Shown here piece after piece: positions 36,501 through 44,266 of a stretch of DNA of 52,288 nt. Every line of letters starts with the position of its first letter. Within the stretch, counting starts at the first letter, position 1. Origin of the DNA: Phycisphaerales bacterium (lineage in GTDB: Bacteria > Planctomycetota > Phycisphaerae > WQYP01); NCBI GenBank assembly GCA_027313145.1, contig DAHVEJ010000006.1, positions 1-52,288 on the forward strand, in the 5' to 3' direction. The notes below the pieces were generated by a model. The model had not been told where the DNA came from, did no database searches, and saw only the letters and a program-made list of their open reading frames with translations. A program made the position numbers and the translations under genes.

Positions 36501-37336
36501 TCGGAGATGTTGCCGATGATGGCGTGGCCCATGCGGAAACGTTAAACCCCAATGCCCAAGCCTTAAAGGCGGTGTTCAACCGTATCACACAGCCCTACGC
36601 CCATGAGGACTTAACAAGACTGGCCGCCGTAGCCAGCGTAAGTCGGCTTAAGGCCATGCGTAATAGCGACATTGACTCACCCGCAATTATCATCGATGCG
36701 CCGCCCAACGAACATTTGGAATTAACCACAGATAATTCAGGTATACAAAGAGGGTTGTTAATGCATCGTGTCCTGCAGCGCCTGGACTACCAGCGCAGCA
36801 GCGAAGACACATTAGGGGAAGCGTTAGCCGATCTGGTAAGGCAGGGCCATTTAACTTCGGAAGAATTAGCACAAGTGGATCAGCCCGCGCTGCTCTGGCT
36901 TTTCAGCACCCCGTTGGGAACCCGCATTCGTCAAGCCGCGATACAATCATCGCGCAGTCACCAGTTGCTACGGGAATTAAATTTTCTCTGGTCGCTGCCC
37001 GCGAGGCAGGCGGTCGGCATAAACCCGGCAGCCCCGCCAAGCTTAAGCCTTGACACAATCATGGCCCCCGGAGCAACGAAACCGCACACCACTGGCTTAG
37101 ATATCATGCTGATTCGCGGCACCATTGACGGCTTATTAATTGAACCAGACTTCCTGGAAATCATTGACTACAAAACCGATGCCGCGTCATTTATCCCATC
37201 GCGTTTGCCGGCCTATCAGCAGCAAGTACGATATTACGCCTCAGCCGCCGCCGAAATCCTCAAAAAGCCCGTCCACCAAACCTCCCTGATATTTTTTTCC
37301 ACGAGGCAGATCATCTCTACAAGCTTGTCCAAGTGA
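33512..37336 (+). CDS. addA: AddA-type UvrD-family helicase-nuclease
   Basis: AddA is the motor of the AddAB complex. The 1274-residue protein has helicase motif I AGAGSGKTATLARR near residue 35, motif Ia (LVLTFTREAADEMRSR), motif II VDEYQDINPVQQ near 410, motif III (GDVLQSIYGFRGS), motifs V-VI (MSIHGSKGLEFPVVFV and LLYVAMTRARDQL), and a C-terminal nuclease with EIIDYKTDA near 1215. All motor and nuclease residues expected for activity are present. It is coupled to addB. It ends 233 bases before hom, a gap in which no terminator hairpin with a T-tract was found. Confidence 0.94.
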   Translation: MIDPRHATNQPAALSLTAAQQSAIAHHQGEMVVLAGAGSGKTATLARRCAQLVTATSDACDVRELLVLTFTREAADEMRSRIALVLRQAADNQTAPELFQHLHQQAASVDTAQINTFHGFCNWAAKTWFMFCRVDPGFTLLNEHESAMLQTDALHETARQFMAETHPQHPDFVEIFDLYAGASPEKLEMLIMPILQVMQTVVDPDAWCTNAANSGDAEIQAVLTTFIQQKVRRLNELAIMLAAGADDAQLFQADAKKLMFSGLIEAATAAKHAAEALTTAGPAEWTRARNYLTSVNFAAQIRLRDTEDKPQTEHFKDGTYKPLKEAFIQLCDEFAGSDIAHLQLLETTGRRRIRTFLAFAQATQRQYQQVKQWCRQLDYSDLERTLIAALSEPGNPVQTLLHQRFRHILVDEYQDINPVQQRLIELLYRGNTGNYRLKPGSLFGVGDVLQSIYGFRGSEPQILHNMATHLRSVGQGNKIITMRENYRTLPPLVDALNAIIKPMLTRVQRDSPTALINMAELAELHHGRPPAPPGCFPGMPVELHVLTTSREDSHANADAGESDSQADSTDSDPFNEMQADELEATRIGQLITELLQSSRKIGKELRPLELKDIAILLRAPSRRAPHYVRTLGAMGILANAALTTGFFESSEVLEVLDILRVLDNPKQDIALVSVLIGPIGGCTMADLAYIRQNATGHVPFHQAVTEFLHATPTDAAASELAGKIKYTMTRLEQWRSVIRTETLVNALSRIMQEAGLLNQAAAMIGGRQRLANLRLLQQRAMEFSGFELQSLSRFVNFFERLREERDLGEAAPPAGNAVRIMSIHGSKGLEFPVVFVAGLGTAFNKRDLQQQLLVDRDKGIGIKVLDGNGVLVQDSPSRRLLAEEKLGKLLQEEARLLYVAMTRARDQLILIGRMAESTVEKWSKIRLPGAASQKERIPALKSPSCPLAWLGPIFSQYSSLETSGATGPLLTLHVIPESSLDSTDNQRANSLGPTVAVGDVADDGVAHAETLNPNAQALKAVFNRITQPYAHEDLTRLAAVASVSRLKAMRNSDIDSPAIIIDAPPNEHLELTTDNSGIQRGLLMHRVLQRLDYQRSSEDTLGEALADLVRQGHLTSEELAQVDQPALLWLFSTPLGTRIRQAAIQSSRSHQLLRELNFLWSLPARQAVGINPAAPPSLSLDTIMAPGATKPHTTGLDIMLIRGTIDGLLIEPDFLEIIDYKTDAASFIPSRLPAYQQQVRYYASAAAEILKKPVHQTSLIFFSTRQIISTSLSK

Positions 37337-37569
37337 CCTCCCTTTTGCCGCAGCGCAATTTTTGGCACACATTAAGCAGCGGCAATGATGGCGTAGCTTC
37401 GACCAACACATCTTGGACACCTTGTTCCGTAACTTGGTCATCTTCTTGGTATCCACCATAGCGAAAAATCCGGTTATGCGTTCCGTACGCAGAAGAAATC
37501 CCCCTCCGCGCTGGCACGCTGCCGCCGGTTGCCGTATCTTAATTCGCCGTAGGAATACTTGGAGTGGTT

Positions 37570-38865
37570 ATGACAACACATATTGGATTGCTGGGATGCG
37601 GAACGGTCGGGGCAACGGTGGCAGAGATGCTGCTGACCGAAAAAGCGCTGCTGGCAAAGCGATCCGGACAGTCGCTGGCTTTGAAGCGGATTTTAATTCG
37701 GGACACCACTAAAACCCGGAATAACAAAATCCCGGCGAATTTATTTACCACCAATCCGGATGACATCCTTAATGATCCAGACATTCAGATTGTCGTGGAA
37801 GTCATGGGTGGGGTTGAACCGGCTAAAATGCTTTCCCTGCGGGCTGTCAAATCCGGGAAATTGCTGGTGACCGCCAATAAGCATCTGCTGGCGCTGCACG
37901 GCGTGGAAATATTTCGCGCGGCGGCAAAAGCTAATTCCTGTGTCTGCTTTGAAGCCTCCTGCGGCGGAGCTATTCCCATTGTTCTGGCCCTGACCCGCGG
38001 GTTGATCGCCAATGAAATCGATCAGGTTGTGGGAATTGTCAATGGCACATGCAATTACATTTTAAGTGAAATGAGTTCCACCGGTAAAAGTTACAGCACC
38101 GCTTTAGCCGAAGCGCAGGCCGCGGGCTTTGCCGAGCCTGATCCCACATTGGATGTCACCGGCGGAGATAGTGCCCATAAACTGGCTATTCTGGCATCTC
38201 TGGCGTTTGGGACCAATGTACCATTCGACCGGATTTATGTCAGCGGAATAAATACCATTGACGATATGGATTTGCGGTTTGGCCGGGAATTGGGGTATGT
38301 GTGCAAGCTCCTGGCGATCGCCGAAAAACATAGCCACGGCATTTCCCTGCGGGTGCACCCCGCGTTTGTTCCGCAGAAACATCTGCTGGCCAATGTGAAT
38401 GGATCCTTTAATGCCATTGCCGTCGTTGGCCATGCCAGCGGCCAGACCATTCATTACGGCCGCGGAGCCGGTGGAAAGCCAACGGCCAGCGCCATTATTG
38501 CAGACATTGTGGAAGCGGCCATGGGAACCGCCCCGCTGCTTTTCAAGCAACTGCCGCTGCTGACACGGCGCAGCACCGCCGGGGTTATTCCAATTCAAGA
38601 TGTGTCATCCCGGCATTATATACGCATGATGGTACAAGATAAACCGGGAATGTTGCATCAGATTACCGGCATACTCGGCAAGCTTGGCATTTCCCTGGCT
38701 GCGATGGTGCAACATGAAGCGCACGAGGATCAATTTGTGCCCCTGGTCATCATGACGCACGAAGCACCGGACGGCAAAGTGACCCAGGCCACCGCCAACA
38801 TTGACCGCCTAAAGGGGATACGCGGCCTGACCCGGCACATTCGTGTCATTGATCCGGCACCCTAA
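37570..38865 (+). CDS. hom: Homoserine dehydrogenase
   Basis: This enzyme reduces aspartate semialdehyde to homoserine in threonine, methionine and isoleucine synthesis. The 431-residue protein has the NAD(P) site GLLGCGTVGATVAE at the N terminus, the TANKHLLALHG segment with the catalytic Lys region, the family signature around GIVNGTCNYILSEM and LDVTGGDSAHKLAILA, and a C-terminal ACT domain (DKPGMLHQITGILGKLGIS) for feedback control by threonine. I chose the ATG at 37570, six bases into the longest frame, which would use a GTG; GGAG at 37561-37564 suits the ATG. The next gene, apgM-like, follows after 85 bases. Confidence 0.95.
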   Translation: MTTHIGLLGCGTVGATVAEMLLTEKALLAKRSGQSLALKRILIRDTTKTRNNKIPANLFTTNPDDILNDPDIQIVVEVMGGVEPAKMLSLRAVKSGKLLVTANKHLLALHGVEIFRAAAKANSCVCFEASCGGAIPIVLALTRGLIANEIDQVVGIVNGTCNYILSEMSSTGKSYSTALAEAQAAGFAEPDPTLDVTGGDSAHKLAILASLAFGTNVPFDRIYVSGINTIDDMDLRFGRELGYVCKLLAIAEKHSHGISLRVHPAFVPQKHLLANVNGSFNAIAVVGHASGQTIHYGRGAGGKPTASAIIADIVEAAMGTAPLLFKQLPLLTRRSTAGVIPIQDVSSRHYIRMMVQDKPGMLHQITGILGKLGISLAAMVQHEAHEDQFVPLVIMTHEAPDGKVTQATANIDRLKGIRGLTRHIRVIDPAP

Positions 38866-38887
38866 GCAACCGGGGAACAAGTCCCGA

Positions 38888-38915
38888 TTGCAACAGCGCA
38901 CCAACCGCTTAGAAT
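38888..38915 (+). promoter_or_regulatory. Weak candidate promoter before the apgM-like gene
   Basis: TTGCAA (38888-38893) and TAGAAT (38910-38915) are separated by 16 bases and lie about 35 bases before the ATG of the ApgM-like gene. The -10 matches five of six consensus bases but the -35 only four, so the gene may equally be read from the hom transcript. Confidence 0.3.
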
Positions 38916-38950
38916 AATATTTAGATTGATGAAGGATCGAAAGCAATACT

Positions 38951-40141
38951 ATGAAATATGCCATTATTATTCCCGATGGAGCGGCGGACGCCCCGATTGC
39001 TGAACTGGGCAATAAAACACCCCTGGAAGCCGCATGTAAACCCAATATGGACGCGGCCGCCCGCAACGGTCGCATCGGAACGGTTCGCACCACCCCGCCC
39101 GATTTCAGCCCCGGAAGCGATGTGTGTACACTTTGCCTTCTGGGTTATGACCCGGCGCAATATCATCCGGGCCGCGCTCCGTTGGAAGCCGCGGCAATGG
39201 GCCTGAAACTCAATGCCTCAAACTGGGTTATGCGGTGCAACTTCGTCACCATTATTGACGGAAAAATGGTGGATCATTCCGCCGGGCACATCAAAGATAA
39301 CGAAGGCCGAACTCTTTTGCAGGCCGTCACGGAGGCCGTGGGAAACGCCGGCGGAGTTACGTTCCACCCGGGTGTAAGTTATCGCAATTTAATGACACTG
39401 GCCGGCGCTGATTTAACCAAAGTAAAGACCACTCCCCCCCATGATATTCCCGATCAGCCGGTTAAAAACTATTTACCGCGCGGAGCCGGCGCGGAGCCGT
39501 TACTGGATATTATGAACAAGGCCCGCGCCGTGCTTAAAGACCATGAAGTGAATCTGGTACGGCGACAATTCGGCGAAAATCAGGCGACAGATATCTGGCT
39601 GTGGGGCCAGGGAAAACCCAAGCATATTCCAAGCTTTAAGGAACGTTACGGCATTTCGGGAGCTATGATTACCGCTGTGGATTTACTGCGTGGAATCGCC
39701 AATCTTCTGGGCTGGAAGAATATTGATGTGCCCGGAATCAGCAGCTATCACGATACCGATTACGCCGCTCAGGGAAAATACACCTGCGACGCATTGGACA
39801 ATTTTGATCTGGTCTGCTGCCATGTGGAAGCACCAGATGAAGCCAGCCATCAGGCGGATTTCACCACGAAAATCAAAAGCATTGAAGCCATTGACGAACA
39901 TGTGGTCGGGCCGGTGCTCAAGAAATTAAAGACGTTTGACCAATGGCGCCTGCTGATCATGCCCGACCATGCCACCCAATGCGCCACGCGCAAGCACCAC
40001 GAAGCCCCCGTACCATTTCTGATCACCGGTTCGCACGGAAAAAGCAGCATCGCCCGCGCCTACACGGAACAGGCCGCCATGGAAAGCGACCTGCACATCG
40101 AAGCCGGCTACGAGTTAATGTCGTATTTTTTAACCAAATAA
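38951..40141 (+). CDS. ApgM-like phosphoglycerate mutase family enzyme, possibly homoserine kinase
   Basis: The 396-residue product belongs to the archaeal-type, cofactor-independent phosphoglycerate mutase family of the alkaline phosphatase superfamily. Metal-site motifs are visible: PDGAAD at the start, the SPGSDVCTL serine nucleophile region, HVEAPDEASHQ, and PDHAT near the C terminus with a later HGK. Several bacteria that lack ThrB use a member of this group as homoserine kinase. Because it directly follows hom, I favour a threonine-pathway role over glycolysis, but the sequence alone cannot separate the two. Nothing is truncated. No thrC or thrB is in the window. Confidence 0.85.
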   Translation: MKYAIIIPDGAADAPIAELGNKTPLEAACKPNMDAAARNGRIGTVRTTPPDFSPGSDVCTLCLLGYDPAQYHPGRAPLEAAAMGLKLNASNWVMRCNFVTIIDGKMVDHSAGHIKDNEGRTLLQAVTEAVGNAGGVTFHPGVSYRNLMTLAGADLTKVKTTPPHDIPDQPVKNYLPRGAGAEPLLDIMNKARAVLKDHEVNLVRRQFGENQATDIWLWGQGKPKHIPSFKERYGISGAMITAVDLLRGIANLLGWKNIDVPGISSYHDTDYAAQGKYTCDALDNFDLVCCHVEAPDEASHQADFTTKIKSIEAIDEHVVGPVLKKLKTFDQWRLLIMPDHATQCATRKHHEAPVPFLITGSHGKSSIARAYTEQAAMESDLHIEAGYELMSYFLTK

Positions 40142-40353
40142 CGGGCGGATCTATGATCAATGAACATCGCCACCTTCATGACTCCGCGTGTTCTTGCTGA
40201 TAGCCGTATCCCCAAATATACATGACCCGCCTAACTGCAATTATTCCATCTTCCAACCAGCGCTGTCGCAGAGGGGTTCTCACTTCGACGGCAGCGTGTC
40301 TAATATCCCAACCAAATTTGCTATACTTTCAACTCTCTCTAAACTATTTCTCT

Positions 40354-40371
40354 ATCGGGCCGCAGCCCGAT
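40354..40371 (-). terminator. Hairpin directly after the L,D-transpeptidase stop codon
   Basis: ATCGGGC and GCCCGAT pair as a perfect 7-base stem around a 4-base loop. On the minus strand the hairpin begins at the base after the L,D-transpeptidase TGA. No long T-run follows, so termination strength is uncertain; it also sits in the 230-base convergent gap downstream of the apgM-like gene, which otherwise shows nothing. Confidence 0.45.
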
Positions 40372-40860
40372 TCACGCCATAATTTCCACAGACGTGCCTA
40401 CCGGGCATAGTGCGTAAAGCTCTGTCATGTCCGGATTCGTCAGGGCCACGCAGCCGGCGGTGCCGGTTCGGCCTTCCGCGCATCCGTGAATAAATATTTC
40501 GCCACCCAAGGGGGTTTTCCATACCCGGTTTTGCACCTGTTCATCAGCCATATCACTGTGCTGCAGATCATGGATAAGCTGGTTGTAAATATCCGCGGAC
40601 AGCAATCCCTGCTCCAGACCGCGATCCGCATCTTCTTTATTTGGATAATCCAATCCCAGCGACAGATGAAACTTGCTATGCGGATTTTTAAAGACAATTT
40701 GGAAACATCCCTCCGGAGTTTTGCGGTCCCCTTCTATTTGTTTATCGCCGATATTGGAACCGGTAATACAAGAATAACTTTTAATGAGGGCGGGACCATC
40801 AAACACATACAGCTTTCGCTGGGATTTAATTACTTGGACATGCGGTTGTTTTGGCATCAT
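40372..40860 (-). CDS. L,D-transpeptidase (YkuD fold)
   Basis: YkuD-fold enzymes form 3-3 cross-links in peptidoglycan or attach proteins to it. The 162-residue protein has the catalytic motif HGCAEGRTGTAGCVAL, with the His and the final Cys of the HGx-SxGC pattern, and the upstream TPEGCFQI region, which corresponds to the substrate loop. It has no signal peptide or membrane segment (MMPKQPHVQVIKSQRKLYVF), which is odd for a periplasmic enzyme. The start overlaps the stop of the DUF218 gene; a second ATG directly follows. The three-gene envelope operon around it suggests a wall-related role. Confidence 0.9.
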   Translation of the reverse strand: MMPKQPHVQVIKSQRKLYVFDGPALIKSYSCITGSNIGDKQIEGDRKTPEGCFQIVFKNPHSKFHLSLGLDYPNKEDADRGLEQGLLSADIYNQLIHDLQHSDMADEQVQNRVWKTPLGGEIFIHGCAEGRTGTAGCVALTNPDMTELYALCPVGTSVEIMA

Positions 40861-41996
40861 GGCACACGCCCCGGACGGTGATAATTCTGATCCAACCAAT
40901 AGACAGGGTAGCCGACCAGTTCCCGCACGACCGCCCAGGGGTGGGTTTCCTGCCAGATGCCGCGACGGGCCGCAACCGTCCAGACGTGTAAGCCAAGTTG
41001 TCGAAAGGCCAGGCTGGTCCGCGGTAAATGGTAATCCGAACTTACCGCGATCAGCTTATGCCAATGTTCCGCTTTCACCAATGCCGCGGTATTGTACGCG
41101 CTGTAGCGCGTGTTATTTCCGTGATAGTCCACGATCAACGCTTTTTCCGGCACACCCCGGGCTAGAGCCAGTTTCAGCATGGCCAGCGGCTCATTTTTAT
41201 ACGGGTTGGTTTTTCCCCGCGGAGCGCGTCCCGTTAGAAGTAAACATTTAGCCCGGTGCTCTTTGAAAAGCGCCACGCCTTCCAACACCCGTTGCCGAAG
41301 CGTGTAGCCGCACGTGTCGCCGCGCCCGGTACCGGCACCCAATACCACGGCCACATCAGCATCCATTCCCGGCGGCGGAGGATCCGCAAGAAACATGCCG
41401 TGAAATATCCATAACAAAATCAGCGCCATGACGGCCATAGCGATAAAATCGTAACTCTTATAAGCGATGGTGCGCCACGGCGGTGAAATCGTGCGGGTTG
41501 CGGCAGCACCAGCGCTAACGGCATAATCCGGCCGGCCGATAAACCAGAGGATCATGACCACCTCAACCGGCAAAGACATGGGCATGTACCAAGGCATAAG
41601 TCCGTGCAGGATGATTTTCAAATGATAAAAAGTCACTGTGTTCAGCAGTAAAACTACCGCAATTAACGCCGATGGCAAAAGCAACATGCGATTAAGCCGC
41701 CAGGTGCTGTCGGGTGACATGTCCATTGGCGGGCGAAAACGCAGTGTTTGCAAAATTATCAGACTGGCAAGCCATATCCAAGGGAGGTTAAATGCAATAA
41801 AAGCCCCGGCAAATCGCAGGTCCAACCATCGCCATGATTGCAGCGTAGTGACACTGACCAGCGCACCAAAAAAGATTCCAAAATCCAACAGGCGAAAAAA
41901 AATACCAGCCTTTCGGCACGCAGTATCCAAAGCGACGGGGGATGATTGAACTATCGTGTCCTGCATGCCATGAGTATATATCACATCGGCTTTCAC
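40857..41996 (-). CDS. DUF218 (YdcF/ElyC/SanA-like) membrane protein
   Basis: The C-terminal half of this 379-residue protein is a DUF218 domain: VAVVLGAGTGRGDTCGYTLRQRV, LLLTGRAPRG, DYHGNNTRYSAYNT and AVSSDYHLPRTSLAF. Members such as ElyC and SanA act in envelope assembly. The N-terminal half holds about five hydrophobic segments, roughly between residues 35 and 215, so the domain is membrane anchored. The reading frame starts with a GTG at 41996 that overlaps the stop of the HAD gene as GTGA; an ATG ten codons on is an alternative. It is coupled to the L,D-transpeptidase gene. The exact substrate is unknown. Confidence 0.85.
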   Translation of the reverse strand: MKADVIYTHGMQDTIVQSSPVALDTACRKAGIFFRLLDFGIFFGALVSVTTLQSWRWLDLRFAGAFIAFNLPWIWLASLIILQTLRFRPPMDMSPDSTWRLNRMLLLPSALIAVVLLLNTVTFYHLKIILHGLMPWYMPMSLPVEVVMILWFIGRPDYAVSAGAAATRTISPPWRTIAYKSYDFIAMAVMALILLWIFHGMFLADPPPPGMDADVAVVLGAGTGRGDTCGYTLRQRVLEGVALFKEHRAKCLLLTGRAPRGKTNPYKNEPLAMLKLALARGVPEKALIVDYHGNNTRYSAYNTAALVKAEHWHKLIAVSSDYHLPRTSLAFRQLGLHVWTVAARRGIWQETHPWAVVRELVGYPVYWLDQNYHRPGRVP

Positions 41997-42958
41997 GCCA
42001 GCGCGAATCGCTCAATGGCCACAGCTACGCCGTCTTCCCGGTTGGAGGGAACAACATGTCGCGCCGCTTTGCGTATGTGCTCGGGGCCGTTGGCCATGGC
42101 GGCACTAACGCCGGCCCATTGCAGCATGGGCAGGTCATTGGCATTATCCCCCACCGCCAGTACATTATCCCGTGTTATCCCATAGGACTTGCAGACAAAA
42201 TCCAGGGCCATGGCCTTGTTGGTATCCGGCGCTACAATCTGCAGCAAGCGTGAATCGCTGCGAAACAGGCCGATACGATCCTCAAAACGCCGTGGCAAAA
42301 GCTGACATAATTCTTCGATGATAGAGGCTTTGGCATGGAACATGATGCGCGTTACCGGCACGTGCAGGAAGGTTTCCATGGCGGCAATGACATCCGGATT
42401 AAAACTTCGTCCGGTGGGAATTGCATCGGCCGGAACAATTCCAAAGTGGTCCGAATAGAGCTTGTCAATAATTTCCACACTGGGAATGACTTCCGGGCAG
42501 CGCAATCGGGCGTAGTCAATGACCCGGCGCACCAGGGCATGGGGCAAACTGATATGCCGCAGGACGCATTTCTGATTTTCATCCCAGATCAGCGCTCCGT
42601 TATGGCTGATGATCGGCGTTTGCAGCTTTAAGGCCCGATGATAAAACCGAACACTTCGCGGTGGGCGGGCGGTAGCCAGAACCACATGAATACCCCGTTT
42701 GGCGGCGAGATGGATCGCATGGTGAACGCGCGGGGTAATGGATTCTTTGGGGCTAAGCAGCGTGCCATCCATGTCTAACGCGATCATTTTAATCGCCTTG
42801 GCCGGAGCTGAAGCGCTTGCCGCAAAAGCCGGCAGCGCCGTGGTGGCGGCAGGAGCTTTCGCAAACGTCACAACATTGCTGGGAGATCTCCCACCGCCGG
42901 ACGTGCGGCGCGGAACAACCATTTTTCGCAGCGATTCAACTAATTCATCTACTGACAT
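41993..42958 (-). CDS. HAD-superfamily hydrolase, Cof type
   Basis: Cof-type HAD proteins are small-molecule phosphatases with broad sugar-phosphate or flavin-phosphate activity. The 321-residue protein has motif I MIALDMDGTLLSP (nucleophile Asp), motif II around LATARPPRS, and motif III-IV GDNANDLPMLQWAGVSAAMANG, with a C2 cap between. A low-complexity Ala/Pro/Ser linker of about 45 residues precedes motif I, which is unusual for a Cof protein. I chose the ATG at 42958; a longer frame starts at 43015 with TTG. It is the first gene of the HAD-DUF218-transpeptidase unit. Substrate not predictable. Confidence 0.87.
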   Translation of the reverse strand: MSVDELVESLRKMVVPRRTSGGGRSPSNVVTFAKAPAATTALPAFAASASAPAKAIKMIALDMDGTLLSPKESITPRVHHAIHLAAKRGIHVVLATARPPRSVRFYHRALKLQTPIISHNGALIWDENQKCVLRHISLPHALVRRVIDYARLRCPEVIPSVEIIDKLYSDHFGIVPADAIPTGRSFNPDVIAAMETFLHVPVTRIMFHAKASIIEELCQLLPRRFEDRIGLFRSDSRLLQIVAPDTNKAMALDFVCKSYGITRDNVLAVGDNANDLPMLQWAGVSAAMANGPEHIRKAARHVVPSNREDGVAVAIERFALA

Positions 42959-43251
42959 AATCAATCCGCTCAAACAAGATACACACACCGACGCCGAAAC
43001 CAACAGCATTTTCAAGCGTCCATGCGGCTCCCTCCGGGAACACGCACTATAAAACAGGCACTTGTATCATCGGTCAGGAATCGATGTTACATGAGGGAAC
43101 GTCCATAAAATTTTCCCTTCCGATAATGAACCACCAAACGCTCTATTTTTAAGCGTTTTTCAAACAGTTCCCACGTTTGGAATTTCCCACGATCCCGCTT
43201 TTTTCGGACGCTAGTGCACTGTCACGTCTAAACATTAGGATTGACGGAGCA
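42959..43251. other. Intergenic region before the HAD operon
   Basis: This 293-base stretch contains no supported gene. On the minus strand TATAGT (within cactataaaa read in reverse) near 43046-43051 could be a -10 box, but a matching -35 is missing. The left end of a 45-base imperfect palindrome, described separately, lies at its far edge. Confidence 0.4.
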
Positions 43252-43255
43252 CTAG
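43211..43255. repeat. 45-base imperfect palindrome bounded by CTAG
   Basis: A 21-base arm at 43211-43231 and one at 43235-43255 pair at 16 of 21 positions around a 3-base centre. The outer 7 bases, CTAGTGC and GCACTAG, are perfect. The element supplies the TAG stop of the 266-residue membrane protein gene. The symmetry and CTAG ends suggest the remnant or solo end of a small transposable element, or a bidirectional termination structure. Confidence 0.6.
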
Positions 43256-44052
43256 TTAAAGCGTCGCATGATCGGCGCGATGCGCGCCGCCAGAGCCGAT
43301 TTTTCCTGGTCCGACAGTTGATCCATAATCTTGGCAACGTATTTGGAGATCGCCTTGGCCCGTTGCGCCTGAACTACAGCGGCGTATCGCCGAGCCAGAG
43401 CCATGACCTTTATAGCGGCATCCTTTCTCGGGCCGGCTTTGGATACGTGCCCTTTTGCCTTCAAAAATGCCTGCAGTGCCTTTTTTATCCGCCCCAGCAG
43501 ATCCGGATCAACTAAACCCTCCTGCTGCGATTGATTCAACATCGCCATGGCCGTCTGAAACTCCTGTTGATCCAGAGTTACAACATTCATCTGACTTTTA
43601 CTTAAATGGGCATCGAGCAGCCAACGCCGCATTAACCAAGGACCGCGCAACTGCGCAAACATCAGCGCCTGTCCCGCGGGGTCGGAAACCGCTTTAACCT
43701 GTTGCACCCACGCCGGCACGCCTGGCTTGGTGGCACGCTGCAGCTTTACGGCTAAAGCCCGCGTTGGGTCGCTGGGATAGCTGATAACATCTACAGCACC
43801 CTGAGCGTCTGCGAATTTATACGTGACGGTGGCAAATTTGGATGATGGGTTGGCCGGATTGGCAGGACTGATCGGACGGTACGGGTTGACACCAGCAGGT
43901 CTAAAGACCTGATAAAAGGCCACGGCATCCGATGTTGGCCGGCCAAAAAGCGTTCCTAAATGCACGACCAGATAGATACCCGCAAACAGTATCAGCAGCA
44001 CCGCAACCGCGGCTTTTATTATATCAGGTCGTTTCAGATCAATAAGCTTCAC
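43252..44052 (-). CDS. Single-pass membrane protein of unknown function
   Basis: I do not recognise this 266-residue protein. After a short cytosolic start (VKLIDLKRPDIIK) it has one strong transmembrane segment (AAVAVLLILFAGIYLVVHLG, about residues 15-34). A Pro/Asn-rich linker and a soluble domain follow, with a predicted alternation of strands (SSKFATVTYKFAD) and long helices rich in Gln, Ala and Lys toward the C terminus. No cysteines or catalytic motif stand out. I chose the GTG at 44052 because GGTGG lies four bases upstream; the frame is open for another 62 codons with no good ribosome site. It follows the SGNH esterase gene by 214 bases, in which nothing else was seen. The stop falls in a palindromic element. 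Confidence 0.65.
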   Translation of the reverse strand: MKLIDLKRPDIIKAAVAVLLILFAGIYLVVHLGTLFGRPTSDAVAFYQVFRPAGVNPYRPISPANPANPSSKFATVTYKFADAQGAVDVISYPSDPTRALAVKLQRATKPGVPAWVQQVKAVSDPAGQALMFAQLRGPWLMRRWLLDAHLSKSQMNVVTLDQQEFQTAMAMLNQSQQEGLVDPDLLGRIKKALQAFLKAKGHVSKAGPRKDAAIKVMALARRYAAVVQAQRAKAISKYVAKIMDQLSDQEKSALAARIAPIMRRFN

Positions 44053-44266
44053 AAAACCACCATTGTTATGCAGCAATATAAACATTCGCCGCATGACCAA
44101 TAATAACGCCACATGCGACGAAACATTGCATCTGCGCAACGGCGGGATCCGCCTGATTGACTCGTTCCGCAATGAATAGAACGCACCAGTTCGCTTGCGG
44201 TTGCGGAAATATCGCCCCTTGGACCCACAATATTTCACTATGGCAGTAATTATTTCAGACGCTGTA

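Noticed and set aside
30000-37336. AddAB as a phage-defence island component
   Set aside because: Motifs and pairing are those of the ordinary recombination enzyme, and no defence or mobile genes flank it.
37317-37517. 66-codon minus-strand open frame in the addA-hom gap
   Set aside because: The composition is fairly protein-like, but it overlaps the addA 3' end, lacks a ribosome site and resembles no family I know; not enough to call a gene. The remaining 233-base gap shows no other feature.
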